Shown in pieces: positions 1 through 9,856 of a stretch of DNA of 64,000 nt. Both the position numbers and the translations under genes were made by a program. Under the pieces are notes generated by a model. That model did no database searches. It saw only the letters and a list, made by a program, of their open reading frames with translations, and was not told the DNA's origin. The stretch lies in the NCBI RefSeq assembly GCF_900105055.1, contig NZ_FNTA01000004.1:1798001-1862000 (forward strand), written 5' to 3'. The stretch is from Amycolatopsis lurida (GTDB lineage: Bacteria; Actinomycetota; Actinomycetes; Mycobacteriales; Pseudonocardiaceae). How positions within the stretch are numbered: the stretch's first letter is position 1; every line of letters begins with the position of its first letter.

Positions 1-31
1 AGGCGAATCCTGAACGATGCGGCTCGGCCAT
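1..31 (-). CDS. era: GTPase Era, N-terminal fragment (runs off left edge)
   Basis: Only the first ten codons are inside the window; they read [10 protein letters not shown], the usual start of actinobacterial Era just before its G1 loop. The ATG shares one base with the TGA of the cytidine-deaminase-like gene upstream (TGATG), which indicates translational coupling. Era is a ribosome-assembly GTPase that binds 16S rRNA, and the order ybeY, CBS protein, cdd-like, era is conserved in actinobacteria. The identification rests on ten residues plus gene order. Confidence 0.7.
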   Translation of the reverse strand, partial: MAEPHRSGFA

Positions 32-357
32 CAGCTCAGCACCTTGCCGCTGGGATCGGCCAGGTGGATCGGGGCCCTCTCGGCGATGTCCCGCACCGCC
101 TGCACGGACGCCTCCTTGAGCAGGCCTTCGGCGGTCACCACGACGGCGGCCTCGATTCCTTCGGCTCCACTCGAAACGGCGGCGGCGACGGCGGCCTGCA
201 GCGCGGTGAGCTTGAACGACGGCTGGTCGACCGTGCTCGCCGCGTAGGTGCGGCCGTCGGTGTCGCGGAGCGCGGCGCCCTCGGCGGCCTGGGTGCGGGC
301 TCGCGCGGACCTGGCCAGGGTCACCAGCTTCTGGTCTTCGGCGTCCAGCTCAGGCAT
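31..357 (-). CDS. Cytidine-deaminase-like protein lacking zinc ligands
   Basis: 108 residues. The short alpha/beta protein has the size and genomic place of the cdd-like protein found between the CBS protein and era in actinobacteria (Rv2365c position). The zinc-binding HAE and PCxxC motifs of true cytidine deaminases are absent, and there is no cysteine in the chain, so deaminase activity is doubtful. The ATG at 357 is preferred over the upstream ATG at 381 because AGGAG sits eight bases before it. It overlaps the end of the CBS gene by 8 bp. Confidence 0.7.
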   Translation of the reverse strand: MPELDAEDQKLVTLARSARARTQAAEGAALRDTDGRTYAASTVDQPSFKLTALQAAVAAAVSSGAEGIEAAVVVTAEGLLKEASVQAVRDIAERAPIHLADPSGKVLS

Positions 358-1702
358 GTTCGACACTCCTGTCACTTTCATCGGGCTGCGGGACCCGGGT
401 CCGGCGCCTGCCCTGGGCAGGGTCGGTCACCGCGTCCGCGTCGGCGGGGTGGACGACCACCGTGGTGATCCGCATCCGCCCGCGCCGGTCCTTACCGCCT
501 TCGGCGAACAGCCGAAGTCCGGCGACCTCGGCTTCGGCCCCCGGCAGCGGGACCCTACCCAGTCGCTCGGCGAGCAGCCCGCCCACGGTCTCCACGTCGT
601 GGTCTTCGAGGTCGATCCCGAACAGTTCGCCCAGGTCGTCGATCGAGAGCCGGGACGAGACGCGGACCGCGCCGTTTTCGAGTTCTTCGATCTCGGGACG
701 TTCGTCGGTGTCGGATTCGTCGGTGATCTCGCCGACGATCTCTTCGAGGATGTCCTCGATGGTGAGCAGGCCGGCGGTGCCGCCGTACTCGTCGACGGCG
801 ATCGCCATGTGGTTGTGGGAGACCTGCATCTCCTTGAGCAGATCGTCGAGCCGCTTCGAGTCCGGCACGAAGCTGGCCGGGTTCATCAGCTCCTCGACTT
901 GGCGCTGCGAGCCGCCCTCGGCCATGTACGCGGGCATGAGGTCCTTGATGTTGACCACGCCCACCACGTCGTCGACGGAGTCGCCGATCACCGGCAGCCG
1001 GGTGAACCCGGTCCGCAGGGCCAGCGCGAGGGCCTGGCGCACGGTCTTGTCGTGCTCGATCCAGACGATCTCCGTCCGCGGCACCATGACTTCGCGCGCG
1101 ACGGTGTCGCCGAGCTCGAACACCGAGTGGATCATCTCGCGTTCGGATTCCTCGACGACGCCGCGTTCCTGGGCGAGGTCGACCAGCTCACGCAGTTCGA
1201 CTTCGGAGGTGAACGGTCCTTCGCGGAAGCCGCGGCCGGGGGTGATGGCGTTACCGAGGACGATCAGCAGCCTGCTGAGCGGGCCGAGGATCGACCCGAG
1301 GACACGGACGGGTCCCGCGACGACCAGGCCGATCCGGTACGGGTGCTGGCGGCCGAGGGTGCGCGGGCCGACGCCGATGAGCACGTAGCTCACCACGACC
1401 ATCACGCCGGCGGCGACGACCACGGCGAGCCACAGCGGCTGGATCCAGCCAAGGACGTCCACGGTGACCAGCACGGTCGCGGTCAGCTCGCAGGTCATCC
1501 GCAGCAGCAGGATCAGGTTGATGTGACGGCGGCGTTCGGCGATGACCAGCGAAAGCTGACGCGCGCCGGGACGCCCGAGCCGGACGAGACCGTCGGCGCG
1601 GGCCTTGGAGACCGTGCTGACCGCCGCGTCGGCGGCCGCGAACACCCCGGCGAGCAGGATCAGCGCGATGGCGATGACCAGCAGGGCCGCGGGACTACCC
1701 AT
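350..1702 (-). CDS. CNNM/CBS-domain membrane protein (hemolysin family)
   Basis: 450 residues. The N-terminal third carries four hydrophobic segments of the CNNM (DUF21) type. Two CBS domains follow, with signatures such as [12 protein letters not shown] and [14 protein letters not shown], and then a CorC/HlyC acidic C-terminal domain. Family members are linked to Mg2+/Co2+ efflux; the hemolysin name is historical. The start is the ATG at 1702, where the hydrophobic segment begins; the reading frame stays open upstream only as a shadow of ybeY. The gene lies 11 bp after ybeY in the phoH-ybeY-cdd-era operon and is the Rv2366c counterpart by position. Confidence 0.9.
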   Translation of the reverse strand: MGSPAALLVIAIALILLAGVFAAADAAVSTVSKARADGLVRLGRPGARQLSLVIAERRRHINLILLLRMTCELTATVLVTVDVLGWIQPLWLAVVVAAGVMVVVSYVLIGVGPRTLGRQHPYRIGLVVAGPVRVLGSILGPLSRLLIVLGNAITPGRGFREGPFTSEVELRELVDLAQERGVVEESEREMIHSVFELGDTVAREVMVPRTEIVWIEHDKTVRQALALALRTGFTRLPVIGDSVDDVVGVVNIKDLMPAYMAEGGSQRQVEELMNPASFVPDSKRLDDLLKEMQVSHNHMAIAVDEYGGTAGLLTIEDILEEIVGEITDESDTDERPEIEELENGAVRVSSRLSIDDLGELFGIDLEDHDVETVGGLLAERLGRVPLPGAEAEVAGLRLFAEGGKDRRGRMRITTVVVHPADADAVTDPAQGRRRTRVPQPDESDRSVEHA

Positions 1703-1713
1703 TCCGGCGCCGC

Positions 1714-2268
1714 CTAGGCCGGAGGTTCGTCGGCGGGCACGGCGTCGAGACCGGCGGTCCCGAGGAGCCTGTCGTCCGCGGAACGCTGCGCGTCGCGCTT
1801 GTTGAGCGCGGCCACGGCCGCCTGGAACTCGCCGAGGATCCGCTTCTGCAGGCCGAACATCTCGCGTTCCTCGGCGGGCTCGGCGTGGTCGTAGCCGAGC
1901 AGGTGCAGCACGCCGTGCGTGGTGAGCAGGTGCAGCTCGTCGATCAGCGAATGCCCCGCCGTCTTGGCCTGGTCTTTCGCGAACGCCGGGCACAGCACGA
2001 TGTCGCCGAGCAGCGCGGGCGAGGCGTCCGGCGCGTCGGGGCGGCGCGACGAGTCGAGCTCGTCCATCGGGAAGGCCATCACGTCGGTGGGACCGGGCAG
2101 GTCCATCCACCGCTCGTGCAGGTCCTCCATCACCTCGAGGGTGACGAGCAGGATGGACAGCTCGGCGAGCGGGCTGACCTCCATCTTGTCGAGCGCGAAC
2201 CGGGCGGCCGACACTATGGAGGCCTCGTCGACGTTCACGCCCGATTCATTGGCGATCTCGATGCTCAT
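1714..2268 (-). CDS. ybeY: Endoribonuclease YbeY, rRNA maturation factor
   Basis: 184 residues. The zinc-binding [11 protein letters not shown] motif (H-x3-H-x5-H) is intact, as is the preceding ELHLLTTHG context typical of YbeY. The family is a single-strand endoribonuclease that helps mature 16S rRNA 3' ends and takes part in ribosome quality control. The chosen ATG at 2268 overlaps the phoH stop by four bases (ATGA), so the two are coupled; a further-upstream ATG would lie deep inside phoH. The C-terminal tail of about 25 residues past the core domain is low complexity. Confidence 0.93.
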   Translation of the reverse strand: MSIEIANESGVNVDEASIVSAARFALDKMEVSPLAELSILLVTLEVMEDLHERWMDLPGPTDVMAFPMDELDSSRRPDAPDASPALLGDIVLCPAFAKDQAKTAGHSLIDELHLLTTHGVLHLLGYDHAEPAEEREMFGLQKRILGEFQAAVAALNKRDAQRSADDRLLGTAGLDAVPADEPPA

Positions 2269-3350
2269 GAACGGCGTTGCCCTTTCCAGCCGTTGCCCTT
2301 GTCCTGGCTGTCCTGCAGCGCCTGCCACTTCTCGTACGCGTCGACGATGTCGCCGACCAGCTTGTGCCGCACCACGTCCTGGCTGGTGAGCTGGGCGAAG
2401 TGCAGGTCCTCGACACCTTCGAGGATGTCGCGGACCACCCGCAGGCCGCTCTTCTGGCCGTTGGGGAGGTCGACCTGCGTGACGTCGCCGGTGACGACGA
2501 TCTTGGCGCCGAACCCGAGCCGGGTGAGGAACATCTTCATCTGTTCCGGCGTGGTGTTCTGCGCTTCGTCGAGGATGATGAACGCGTCGTTGAGAGTGCG
2601 GCCGCGCATGTACGCCAGCGGCGCGATCTCGATGGTGCCCGCCTGCATCAGCCGCGGGATCGACTCGGGCTCGACCATGTCGTGCAGCGCGTCGTAGAGC
2701 GGGCGCAGGTACGGGTCGATCTTTTCGTTGAGCGTGCCCGGCAGGTAGCCGAGGCGCTCACCGGCTTCGACGGCCGGGCGGGTCAGCACGATGCGGGTGA
2801 CCTGCTTCGCCTGCAGAGCCTGGACGGCCTTCGCCATGGCGAGGTACGTCTTGCCGGTACCGGCGGGGCCGATGCCGAAGACGATCGTGTGCTTGTCGAT
2901 GGCGTCGACGTAGCGCTTCTGGTTGAGCGTCTTGGGCCGGATCGTCTTGCCGCGCCGGGAGATGATGTTCATGCTCAGCACTTCGGCCGGTGACTCGTGG
3001 TCACCGGTGGAGAGCATGCCTACGGTGCGGCGGACGGTGGCCGGGTCGACCTGCTGGCCGCGGCCGGCGAGTGTCACGAGCTCGGCGAAGACCCGCTCCG
3101 CGAAGGCGACGTCGGCGGGGGCGCCGGTCAGGGTGACCTCGTTGCCCCGGACGTGGACATCGGCGGCGAGGAGTTCCTCGGCGACGCGAAGGTTCTCATC
3201 CCTCGAGCCGAGCAGGCTGAGCGCGGCGGCGTCGGGGATGGGGAATCGGGACTGGGCCGCCTCGGTGATCGCGGCCTCGTCGGTCTTCGTCGGGATGACG
3301 TCCGCGGGAACGTCGGGTCGGGCGGCTTCACCCGGTACGGTTCCGGCCAC
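2265..3350 (-). CDS. phoH: PhoH-like ATPase
   Basis: 361 residues. The Walker A motif is GPAGTGKT and Walker B lies in IILDEAQN, followed by the [12 protein letters not shown] segment typical of PhoH family RNA-helicase-like ATPases. The N-terminal 100 residues form the KH-like domain seen in actinobacterial PhoH1. The start is a GTG at 3350 with a weak ribosome site. It is coupled by ATGA to ybeY, a pairing found across bacteria and consistent with a joint role in RNA metabolism. The in vivo role of PhoH is not settled. Confidence 0.92.
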   Translation of the reverse strand: MAGTVPGEAARPDVPADVIPTKTDEAAITEAAQSRFPIPDAAALSLLGSRDENLRVAEELLAADVHVRGNEVTLTGAPADVAFAERVFAELVTLAGRGQQVDPATVRRTVGMLSTGDHESPAEVLSMNIISRRGKTIRPKTLNQKRYVDAIDKHTIVFGIGPAGTGKTYLAMAKAVQALQAKQVTRIVLTRPAVEAGERLGYLPGTLNEKIDPYLRPLYDALHDMVEPESIPRLMQAGTIEIAPLAYMRGRTLNDAFIILDEAQNTTPEQMKMFLTRLGFGAKIVVTGDVTQVDLPNGQKSGLRVVRDILEGVEDLHFAQLTSQDVVRHKLVGDIVDAYEKWQALQDSQDKGNGWKGQRRS

Positions 3351-3464
3351 GTGGCCTCGGGCCTACTTCCTGCGCTTACGCTGCGATTTTCAACGACAGT
3401 GACAAGTGCGATGTTACTGGTTGCGGGTGTCGGCACGCAGTCCGGTTTCCGCGGGGCGCGCGCT

Positions 3465-3815
3465 TCAGCGGCCGAAATGCCCCAGCTGCTCGCCGCCGAG
3501 CACGTGCGCGTGCACGTGGAAGACGGTCTGCCCGGCGTCACCGTCGGTGTTGAACACCACCCGGTACCCGGACTCGGCGATCCCCTCGATCTCCGCGACC
3601 TTACGGGCCGTCGAGGCCACGTCGGCGAGGAGTTGCGGGTCACCGGAAGCCAGCTCGGCCAAGTTCCTGTACCGCTTCTTCGGCACCACGAGCACATGCA
3701 CCCGAGCCTGCGGCGCTATGTCCCGGAACGCATACGTCGTCTCGTCCTCATACACCTTCTCGGACGGGATCTCCCCCGCGATGATCCGCTCGAACAACGT
3801 CTCCGCGTCACTCAT
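3465..3815 (-). CDS. HIT family nucleotide hydrolase (HinT-like)
   Basis: 116 residues, normal HIT length. The histidine triad HVHAHVLGG is intact near the C-terminus and the N-terminal ERIIAGEIPSEKVYED pattern fits the HinT branch, which hydrolyses aminoacyl-AMP and other nucleoside phosphoramidates. The gene lies in the order rsmE, HIT, phoH seen in mycobacteria and streptomycetes. It is separated from rsmE by a 364-bp gap, so it probably has its own promoter. Confidence 0.92.
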   Translation of the reverse strand: MSDAETLFERIIAGEIPSEKVYEDETTYAFRDIAPQARVHVLVVPKKRYRNLAELASGDPQLLADVASTARKVAEIEGIAESGYRVVFNTDGDAGQTVFHVHAHVLGGEQLGHFGR

Positions 3816-4179
3816 CCCCCCACCCTATCCCCACCCCCGCACCGCACTCGCGTGCGCGGATGGACGACACGCGTGATCAGGCGGACGACTCTCGCCACCG
3901 CACGCTTCGCGGAACCGCGCCGCGGCGCGAATTTCGGGGTGCGCCAAGGAGTGAAGGCCGGAAATGAAGATGCCGCGGCGCGGTGGGCCCTGGGGGTCGG
4001 CCCACCGCCGCCGCGGCTCCGCCGGACCGAGGGGGGAGGTGCCCGGCGGGGATTCACGCGCGCGACCGGGCTTCATCCCCAGTGGCGCGCCGAAACCGTG
4101 TGTTGCGCGTCAGTTAACGAGAGTAACGGCTGTTTGCGTGATCGCGCCATAACTCGCCGCAAATTAGTGGGGTGTTTTT
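3816..4179. other. Intergenic region between HIT gene and rsmE
   Basis: 364 bp with no credible gene. It contains a reversed copy of the 21-bp repeat seen again at 30130-30192 (here at 3858-3889) and a notably AT-richer stretch at about 4105-4175 that could hold the promoter for the HIT-phoH-ybeY operon. No clear -10/-35 pair can be assigned. Confidence 0.5.
3858..3889 (-). repeat. Copy of the 21-bp GTGTCGTCC intergenic repeat
   Basis: Read on the minus strand, the segment contains GTCGTCCGCCTGATCACGC followed directly by GTGTCGTCCATCC. These match the units that occur three times in tandem at 30130-30192. The unit is partly palindromic around TGATCACGCGTG. Its function is unknown. Confidence 0.6.
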
Positions 4180-4932
4180 TCACTTCCAGCGTTCTGTGAG
4201 AACCCCTAGCGCCCCGAGTGCCACGGCGGCGGCGGTGGAGGTGCGCAAAACGGTGGGGCCCAACCGAATGGCGGTCGCGCCGGCGTCGCTGAGGGTGCTC
4301 AGTTCTTCGTCGGTGATGCCGCCTTCAGGGCCGACGACGAGGAGGATGTCGCCTTGTGCCGGGAGTTCGATCTCGGTGAGGCGGGTGGTGATGCCGGATT
4401 CGAGGACCAGTGCCCGGGAAACGGTCTGGGCGAGCTCGGCGAGTTCACGAGTGGTGACGGGTTCGGCGACTTCGGGGACGTGGGCGCGGCGGGCTTGTTT
4501 GGCGGCGGCGCGGGCGGTGGTGCGCCAGCGGGTGAGGGCTTTGTCGCCGCGGGTTCCTTCTTCCCAGCGGGCGACGCTGCGCGCGGCGCGCCAGGGGACG
4601 ATGGCGTCGGCGCCGGCCTCGGTGGCGAGTTCGACGGCGAGTTCGCCGCGGTCGCCCTTCGCGAGTGCCTGGGCGACGATGACGCGCAGGGCGGGTGGTT
4701 CCTCGGTCCAGTGTTCTTCGATGGCGAGGGTGAGCGCCGCGTCGCGGCCCGCCTGGACGGCCTCGACGACACAGCGCGCCATGCCGCCTTCGCCGTCGGA
4801 AAGCACGAGACGTTCGCCGACGCGCAGACGGCGGACGGTGGCGGCGTGCCGGGCTTCCTCACCGTCGAGCGTGGTGCGCCCGGAGCCGGGCAGCGCGGCG
4901 GTGAGGAAGACCGGCAGTGTCGTCTCGGGCAC
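4180..4932 (-). CDS. rsmE: 16S rRNA m3U1498 methyltransferase RsmE
   Basis: 250 residues. It is a SPOUT-class methyltransferase: the C-terminal VVGPEGGITDEEL and LGPTVLRTSTAA segments form the trefoil-knot SAM site, and the N-terminal PUA-like region holds the H-x4-VRRLRVGE pattern of RsmE. The enzyme methylates U1498 (E. coli numbering) in the decoding region of 16S rRNA. GTG start; it follows dnaJ by 3 bp and shares its transcript, as in most actinobacteria. Confidence 0.93.
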   Translation of the reverse strand: MPETTLPVFLTAALPGSGRTTLDGEEARHAATVRRLRVGERLVLSDGEGGMARCVVEAVQAGRDAALTLAIEEHWTEEPPALRVIVAQALAKGDRGELAVELATEAGADAIVPWRAARSVARWEEGTRGDKALTRWRTTARAAAKQARRAHVPEVAEPVTTRELAELAQTVSRALVLESGITTRLTEIELPAQGDILLVVGPEGGITDEELSTLSDAGATAIRLGPTVLRTSTAAAVALGALGVLTERWK

Positions 4933-4935
4933 GGG

Positions 4936-6105
4936 TTACCGGTGGTTCTTGGTGCGCAGCTTGGAGAACAGCCCGCCGGGCTTGGAGCCGTTCGAGGCGA
5001 GCGAAGGCACGTCCTCGCCTCGCTGCTGGGCGAGTTCGACGAGGAGGTCGCGCTGGGCGTCGTCGAGTTTGGTCGGCACGACGACGTCGATGTGGACGTG
5101 CAGGTCGCCGCGGCCGTCGACGCGGCCGGAGGACCGCAGCCGCGGCATGCCCTTGGCGGTGAGCACGAGTTCGGTGGCGGGCTGGGTGCCGGGCTCGATG
5201 TCGAGTTCGTAGTCCCCGTCGATGAGCGTCTCGATGGGCACCGTGGCGCCGAGGGCGGCGGTGGTCATCGGGATGCGGAAGTTGCAGTGCAGGTCGTTGC
5301 CCTGCCGGACGAACACCTCGTGGGGTGCCTCGTCGATCTCGACGTACAGGTCGCCCGCGGGGCCGCCGCCGGGGCCGACCTCGCCCTGGCCGGAGAGGCG
5401 GATGCGCATGCCGTCACCGACGCCCGGCGGGATCTTGGCGGTGACGTTGCGGCGGGCGCGGACCCGGCCGTCGCCGCCGCACTGGCGGCAGGGGTCGGGG
5501 ATGACCTCACCGAAGCCGCGGCAGACCGGGCAAGGACGGGCCGTGACGACCTGACCGAGGAAGGACCGCTGCACGGACTGGACCTCACCCGCACCGCCGC
5601 AGGTGTCGCAGGTCTTGGTGCCGGTGCCTTCGGCCGCGCCGGCGCCGCGGCACAGGTCGCAGACGATGGCGGTGTCGACGGTGATCTCGCGGTCGACGCC
5701 GGTGGCGCATTCCTCGAGGGTGAGGCCGAGGCGGATGAGCGCGTCGGAGCCAGGCTGCACGCGGCTGCGCGGGCCACGTCCGCGACCGCCACCACCACCG
5801 GCGGCGCCGAAGAAGGCGTCCATGATGTCGCCGAGGCCGCCGAAGCCCGAGAACGGGTCTCCGCCGCCGCCGCCGCCGCGGGCGCCGCCGTCCATCGGGT
5901 CGCCGCCGAGGTCGACGACCTTGCGCTTCTGCGGGTCGGACAGCACCTCGTACGCGGTGGTCACCTCGCCGAAGCGGTGCTGAGCGTCTTCCGACGGGTT
6001 GACGTCGGGGTGCAGTTCACGGGCCAGTTTGCGGTACGCGCGCTTGATCTCCTGATCCGTCGCGTTCTTCGCAACCCCGAGAATGCCGTAATAGTCCCTC
6101 GCCAC
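4936..6105 (-). CDS. dnaJ: Chaperone protein DnaJ (DnaJ2)
   Basis: 389 residues. The J domain is at the N-terminus with the HPD motif (LHPDVNPS). A G/F-rich linker lies at about 75-115, then four zinc-finger repeats [24 protein letters not shown] and CRQCGGDG, and the C-terminal substrate domain. This is the hrcA-linked DnaJ of actinobacteria (Rv2373c type), distinct from the copy in the dnaK operon. It stimulates DnaK ATPase and delivers unfolded clients. GTG start, 42 bp after hrcA. Confidence 0.95.
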   Translation of the reverse strand: MARDYYGILGVAKNATDQEIKRAYRKLARELHPDVNPSEDAQHRFGEVTTAYEVLSDPQKRKVVDLGGDPMDGGARGGGGGGDPFSGFGGLGDIMDAFFGAAGGGGGRGRGPRSRVQPGSDALIRLGLTLEECATGVDREITVDTAIVCDLCRGAGAAEGTGTKTCDTCGGAGEVQSVQRSFLGQVVTARPCPVCRGFGEVIPDPCRQCGGDGRVRARRNVTAKIPPGVGDGMRIRLSGQGEVGPGGGPAGDLYVEIDEAPHEVFVRQGNDLHCNFRIPMTTAALGATVPIETLIDGDYELDIEPGTQPATELVLTAKGMPRLRSSGRVDGRGDLHVHIDVVVPTKLDDAQRDLLVELAQQRGEDVPSLASNGSKPGGLFSKLRTKNHR

Positions 6106-6147
6106 CGTCTTCGCCTTCTCCTTCTGACTTCGACCTCACCGCCGCGT

Positions 6148-7173
6148 TCAGCGACCGGCGAGGATCTGCCCCACGTAGTTCGCCACCGCGCGCACCGCGG
6201 CGATGGTGTTCGGGTAGTCCATCCTGGTCGGCCCGACGACGCCCATCCCGCCCAGCAGCATGTCGTCCATCCCGTAGCCGATGGACACCACCGAGGTGCT
6301 GCGCATCTGCTCGTCCTCATTTTCCTCACCGATGCGCACGCTGATCGCACCGGGGTTGCGGGCGGCCGCCAGCAGCTTGAGCACGATGACCTGCTCCTCG
6401 AGCGCCTCCAGCACCTGCCGCAGCGATCCGGGGAAGTCCGAGACGTTGCGGGTGAGGTTGGCCGTGCCACCGAGCACCAGCCGCTCTTCGGGGTGCTCGA
6501 CCAGCGATTCCACCAGCACGGTACAGACGCGGGTGAGGCTGTCGCGCAGTTCGCCCGGCGACTTCTCGGGCAGTTCGGCGACCGACGCCGCGGCGTCGGC
6601 GAGACGACGGCCCGCCAGTGCCCCGTTGAGCACCGTGCGCAGCCTGGCGACGTTCTCCTCGGTGATGACGTCCCCGAGGTCGACGGTGCGCTGGTCGACG
6701 CGGCCCGAATCGGTGATCAGCACCAGCATCAGCCGCGCGGGGGTGAGCGGCACCACTTCGAGGTGGCGGACGGTGGAGTTGGTCATCATCGGGTACTGGA
6801 TGACCGCGACCTGCCTGGTCAGCTGCGCGAGCAGCCGGACTGAGCGGCGCAGGACGTCGTCGACGTCGGTGCCGCTGTCGAGGAAGGCCGTGATGGCCCG
6901 GCGTTCGGCCGCGCTGAGCGGTTTGACCTCGGCGATCCGGTCGACGAACAGGCGGTATCCCTTGTCGGTGGGGATCCGGCCCGCGCTGGTGTGGGGCTGT
7001 GTGATGTAGCCCTCTTCTTCGAGCGCCGCCATGTCGTTGCGCACCGTTGCGCTGGACACCCCGAGGTTGTGTCTGTCGACGATCGCCTTGGACCCGACGG
7101 GCTCCTGGTTGGAGACGTAATCGGCGACGATCGCGCGCAGCACTTCGAATCGGCGTTCTTCGGCGTTGGCCAC
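6148..7173 (-). CDS. hrcA: Heat-inducible transcription repressor HrcA
   Basis: 341 residues. An N-terminal winged helix ([14 protein letters not shown] ... [18 protein letters not shown]) is followed by the GAF-like HrcA domain. HrcA represses groE/dnaK operons by binding CIRCE elements. The GTG at 7173 is chosen over the GTG at 7179 because GGGAGG lies five bases before it. No CIRCE inverted repeat is visible upstream, so autoregulation cannot be claimed. It heads the hrcA-dnaJ-rsmE transcript. Confidence 0.94.
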   Translation of the reverse strand: MANAEERRFEVLRAIVADYVSNQEPVGSKAIVDRHNLGVSSATVRNDMAALEEEGYITQPHTSAGRIPTDKGYRLFVDRIAEVKPLSAAERRAITAFLDSGTDVDDVLRRSVRLLAQLTRQVAVIQYPMMTNSTVRHLEVVPLTPARLMLVLITDSGRVDQRTVDLGDVITEENVARLRTVLNGALAGRRLADAAASVAELPEKSPGELRDSLTRVCTVLVESLVEHPEERLVLGGTANLTRNVSDFPGSLRQVLEALEEQVIVLKLLAAARNPGAISVRIGEENEDEQMRSTSVVSIGYGMDDMLLGGMGVVGPTRMDYPNTIAAVRAVANYVGQILAGR

Positions 7174-7551
7174 CCGCACCTCCCTCGGCTCGTCCTCACA
7201 ACGAGTTTACGGAAGGCGGAGTGCCCCGGGAGCCACCGGACGTCTTTGGGCCTCGTGAGTGGCCAGGACGGTCAGAGCCGACCGTGTCTCAGGCACCACT
7301 GAATGTGGCGGCCCCGGCAACACCACCAGTCCCAGCGGTCACAGCGGCGGAGCGTGGAAACCCCTTCCCCAGCTCAGCCGAGGAAACTCGACCTTCACAC
7401 GTTGCGGAGTACATGAAGGCCGCCGGTGGAGCCGGTCCCCATGACGCTCGTCCAGAGGCCACCCGTGCCCGGGCTCCCGGGACAGGTCCCGCCGACCACG
7501 GGGACCACACCCGTCGTGGTGGTGGCACTGAAACCTTCGAGCGTGAATACG
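7174..7551. other. Intergenic region upstream of hrcA
   Basis: About 380 bp between the hrcA start and the stop of the DUF1707 gene on the same strand. Reading frames crossing it lack coding bias and ribosome sites. It should hold the hrcA promoter, but no consensus hexamers or CIRCE element stand out. Confidence 0.45.
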
Positions 7552-8160
7552 TCAGCCACGCCCGCGACCGGATCGCCGCCGCGACTCCAGCGGCTTCCGA
7601 ATCACTTTCACCGACCCCCACCAGGCGAAACCGGTGACCCGGAGAACCGCCGCGCCCGTCGACGGCCGCCGTCGCCCCGTCCTGCGACCGGTGCCGAATC
7701 CGCCCATCAGTCCGATTCCCCGGACGTCGACGGCGAAGTCCTCGGGAACCACGATCTTGACGCCGCCCATGACCGCCACCGCCCTGATGGTGCAAGGTCC
7801 GGCGGTGATCCGGGCATGCCGCAGGTCGAGGCGCACACTTCCCCAGAACGCGCGGCTGACATGGTTCGACGGCAGCGGTCCGTCGAACCGCCGCGTGGTG
7901 GCGGACATGACGGCGAACGAGCGCCGTCCGCCTTGCCCGTCGTCTCCGGCGGGAGACAGGGCGAGCGTGCCTCCGGGGGACAGATCCGCGACGACGGGTT
8001 CGAATTCCGCGAAGGTCTTCGCCGCGTAGACGGCGTCCAGTCTCGTTTCCAGTTCACCGGCGGTGATCCGTCCCGCGCCCATGGCTTCGTACAGCAGTTG
8101 CGCGACGCTTTCGCGATCGGAATCGGCCACCCGCATCGCCGACCGCTTCGGTTCCGACAT
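7552..8160 (-). CDS. DUF1707 protein with LiaF-like C-terminal domain
   Basis: 202 residues. The first 60 match the DUF1707 SHOCT-like pattern (MRVADSDRESVAQLLYEAMGAGRI...LETRLDAVYAA). The C-terminal half is a beta-rich repeat region (VRLDLRHARI, VAVMGGVKIVVPEDFAV) like the cell-wall-antibiotic-response domain of LiaF. Similar actinobacterial proteins are envelope-stress associated, but the role of this one is unknown. There is no membrane helix. Start is the ATG at 8160; the longer open frame reaching 8421 lacks coding bias. Confidence 0.75.
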   Translation of the reverse strand: MSEPKRSAMRVADSDRESVAQLLYEAMGAGRITAGELETRLDAVYAAKTFAEFEPVVADLSPGGTLALSPAGDDGQGGRRSFAVMSATTRRFDGPLPSNHVSRAFWGSVRLDLRHARITAGPCTIRAVAVMGGVKIVVPEDFAVDVRGIGLMGGFGTGRRTGRRRPSTGAAVLRVTGFAWWGSVKVIRKPLESRRRSGRGRG

Positions 8161-8524
8161 GACCGCGATGGTAACCGGAATCGGCGATCGATTACCCCGG
8201 AGAATCGTCAAGTGCGGAAAGCCATGACCGCCATGAGCGAATTCAGGCCGTCCACATCGACGGGAATGACAAAACTGTCTCCGGCGTACCCTTTCCGGCT
8301 TTCGCCGAGATGTGCCATCCACGGCCTGACAATCACGGACGCGAACAGTCGTCCCGCCGTGACAATTTGACGGCCGGTGAGTCATCGGCCATTGACTGGC
8401 CATGGCGGGCAGGTCTTCCATCTGTGTCAGGTGCGGGAATTCGTCCCGGCACTACCGCGACAGTTCCCGCGATCAAGGCATTTCGTCGACCGGCCCCGCT
8501 TTCCGACTCATCGTGGAGTGCAGT
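8161..8524. other. Divergent promoter region, DUF1707 gene and lipase
   Basis: 364 bp between two divergent starts, AT-richer than the neighbouring genes. It must contain both promoters. No well-formed operator or terminator is visible. Confidence 0.5.
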
Positions 8525-9775
8525 ATGACCCTTTCCTTCCGACATGGCCTTGTCACCACCATGACCGCGGCGTTGGTCGCCGCGGGCACGGCGGCGACCT
8601 TGGCGGTCGGTGCCCCGCCAGCGAGCGCGGACACGAATTCGGTATACACCTTGTCTTCACCACTTCCCGCCGGCGAGAACGGTGACGTGGTCAAGTCACA
8701 GCCTTCGACCTACAACGGCGCGAAAGCGACCCGGATCCAATATCTGTCCCGGGACAACAAGGACAAGCAAGTCGCGGTGAGTGGCACGGTTCTCGTGCCG
8801 GACAACCCGTGGAGCGGTCCCGGCGAACGGCCGATCGTGGCCTACGCGCCCTTCACCTTCGGCATGGGACCGGATTGCGCTCCCTCCAAGACCCTCGCGG
8901 GTGAGGGGGCCTCGGATCTGGTCTCCGGTTTCCAAGGCGGTTTCGTCGACGCTCTGCTGGGTGCCGGGTTCGCCGTGGCGCAGACCGACTACATCGGACC
9001 GTGGGTGGAAGGCAGCGGCGATCACCCGTACGTCGTCCGGTTGTCCGAGGCGCACACCGTGCTCGACGTCATCCGCGCCGCGCAGCGGCTGCCCGGAACC
9101 GGCCTGCCCGCCCGTGGCCCGGTCGGCATCGCCGGCTACTCCGAGGGCGGCAGTGCCGCCGCGGCCGCCGCCGAACTCGCCGCCACCTACGCGCCCGAAC
9201 TGAACGTCAAAGGCGTCTACTCCGGCGCGCCGCCCGCGGACAAGGCGGCGCTGTCGAAGTCGCTCGACGGCGGAATGTACTTCGGGTTCCTCGGTTACGC
9301 CCTGATCGGAATCAACCAGGCCTACCCCGAGGCCAAGCTGATGAACCTGGCCAACCCGACCGGTGCCGAACTGTTCCTGCAGGCCCGCCGGACCTGCACC
9401 ATGAACGCGGTCCTCCAGTTCATGTACAAGCAGTCGAGCTCGCTGACGAAGGACGGCAAGCCCGTGTCCGCCTACCTGGCCCAGCCGCCCTTCGACGCGA
9501 TCGTGGCGGAGAACCGGATCGGCACCATCAAGCCCGCCATGCCGGTCATGGTCGAACAGAGCACGATGGACGACGTCATCCCGGCCGCCGTCGGCAAGCG
9601 GATGGCGAAGGACTGGTGTGACAAGGGCGCCAACGTCCAGTGGAAGGATTTGCCGTCCTTGACGCCGTTCTTCTCCCACGCGCTGGGCATGACGGCAGCG
9701 CCCGGTGACGCGACCGCGTGGTTGAAGGGCGCGTTCAACGGGCAAGCCGGCACCGGCAACTGCGGCCGGTTCTGA
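8525..9775 (+). CDS. Secreted lipase (LIP family alpha/beta hydrolase)
   Basis: 416 residues. A signal peptide spans residues 1-36 (hydrophobic core, then PPASA-D cleavage site). The nucleophile elbow GYSEGG places Ser206; Asp349 or Asp350 (STMDDV) and His385 (FSHALG) complete the triad. This is the actinobacterial secretory lipase family that acts on triacylglycerols and esters. GGAG lies seven bases before the ATG; the frame is open further upstream but has no signal-peptide logic. A palindrome at 9801-9840 follows and separates it from mmsA. Confidence 0.85.
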   Translation: MTLSFRHGLVTTMTAALVAAGTAATLAVGAPPASADTNSVYTLSSPLPAGENGDVVKSQPSTYNGAKATRIQYLSRDNKDKQVAVSGTVLVPDNPWSGPGERPIVAYAPFTFGMGPDCAPSKTLAGEGASDLVSGFQGGFVDALLGAGFAVAQTDYIGPWVEGSGDHPYVVRLSEAHTVLDVIRAAQRLPGTGLPARGPVGIAGYSEGGSAAAAAAELAATYAPELNVKGVYSGAPPADKAALSKSLDGGMYFGFLGYALIGINQAYPEAKLMNLANPTGAELFLQARRTCTMNAVLQFMYKQSSSLTKDGKPVSAYLAQPPFDAIVAENRIGTIKPAMPVMVEQSTMDDVIPAAVGKRMAKDWCDKGANVQWKDLPSLTPFFSHALGMTAAPGDATAWLKGAFNGQAGTGNCGRF

Positions 9776-9800
9776 CTCTTCCGGTCCCACCGCGGCCGTC

Positions 9801-9840
9801 AAGGCCTCCTTCCCTACCTCAGGGTGGTGAAGGAGGCCTT
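9801..9840. terminator. Palindrome between convergent lipase and mmsA genes
   Basis: Twelve-base arms AAGGCCTCCTTC (9801-9812) and GAAGGAGGCCTT (9829-9840) flank a 16-base loop. It lies between two convergent genes and probably acts as a bidirectional terminator, without a U-tract. The core sequence recurs at 41661-41700. Confidence 0.6.
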
Positions 9841-9856
9841 CACCCGCGCGCTGCCG

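Noticed and set aside
4354..6843. An 829-codon plus-strand open frame
   Set aside because: It is antisense to rsmE, dnaJ and hrcA, which all have clear family motifs; long antisense frames are expected at this GC content.
7174..7551. CIRCE element or heat-shock promoter before hrcA
   Set aside because: The TTAGCACTC/GAGTGCTAA pair is not found in the region.
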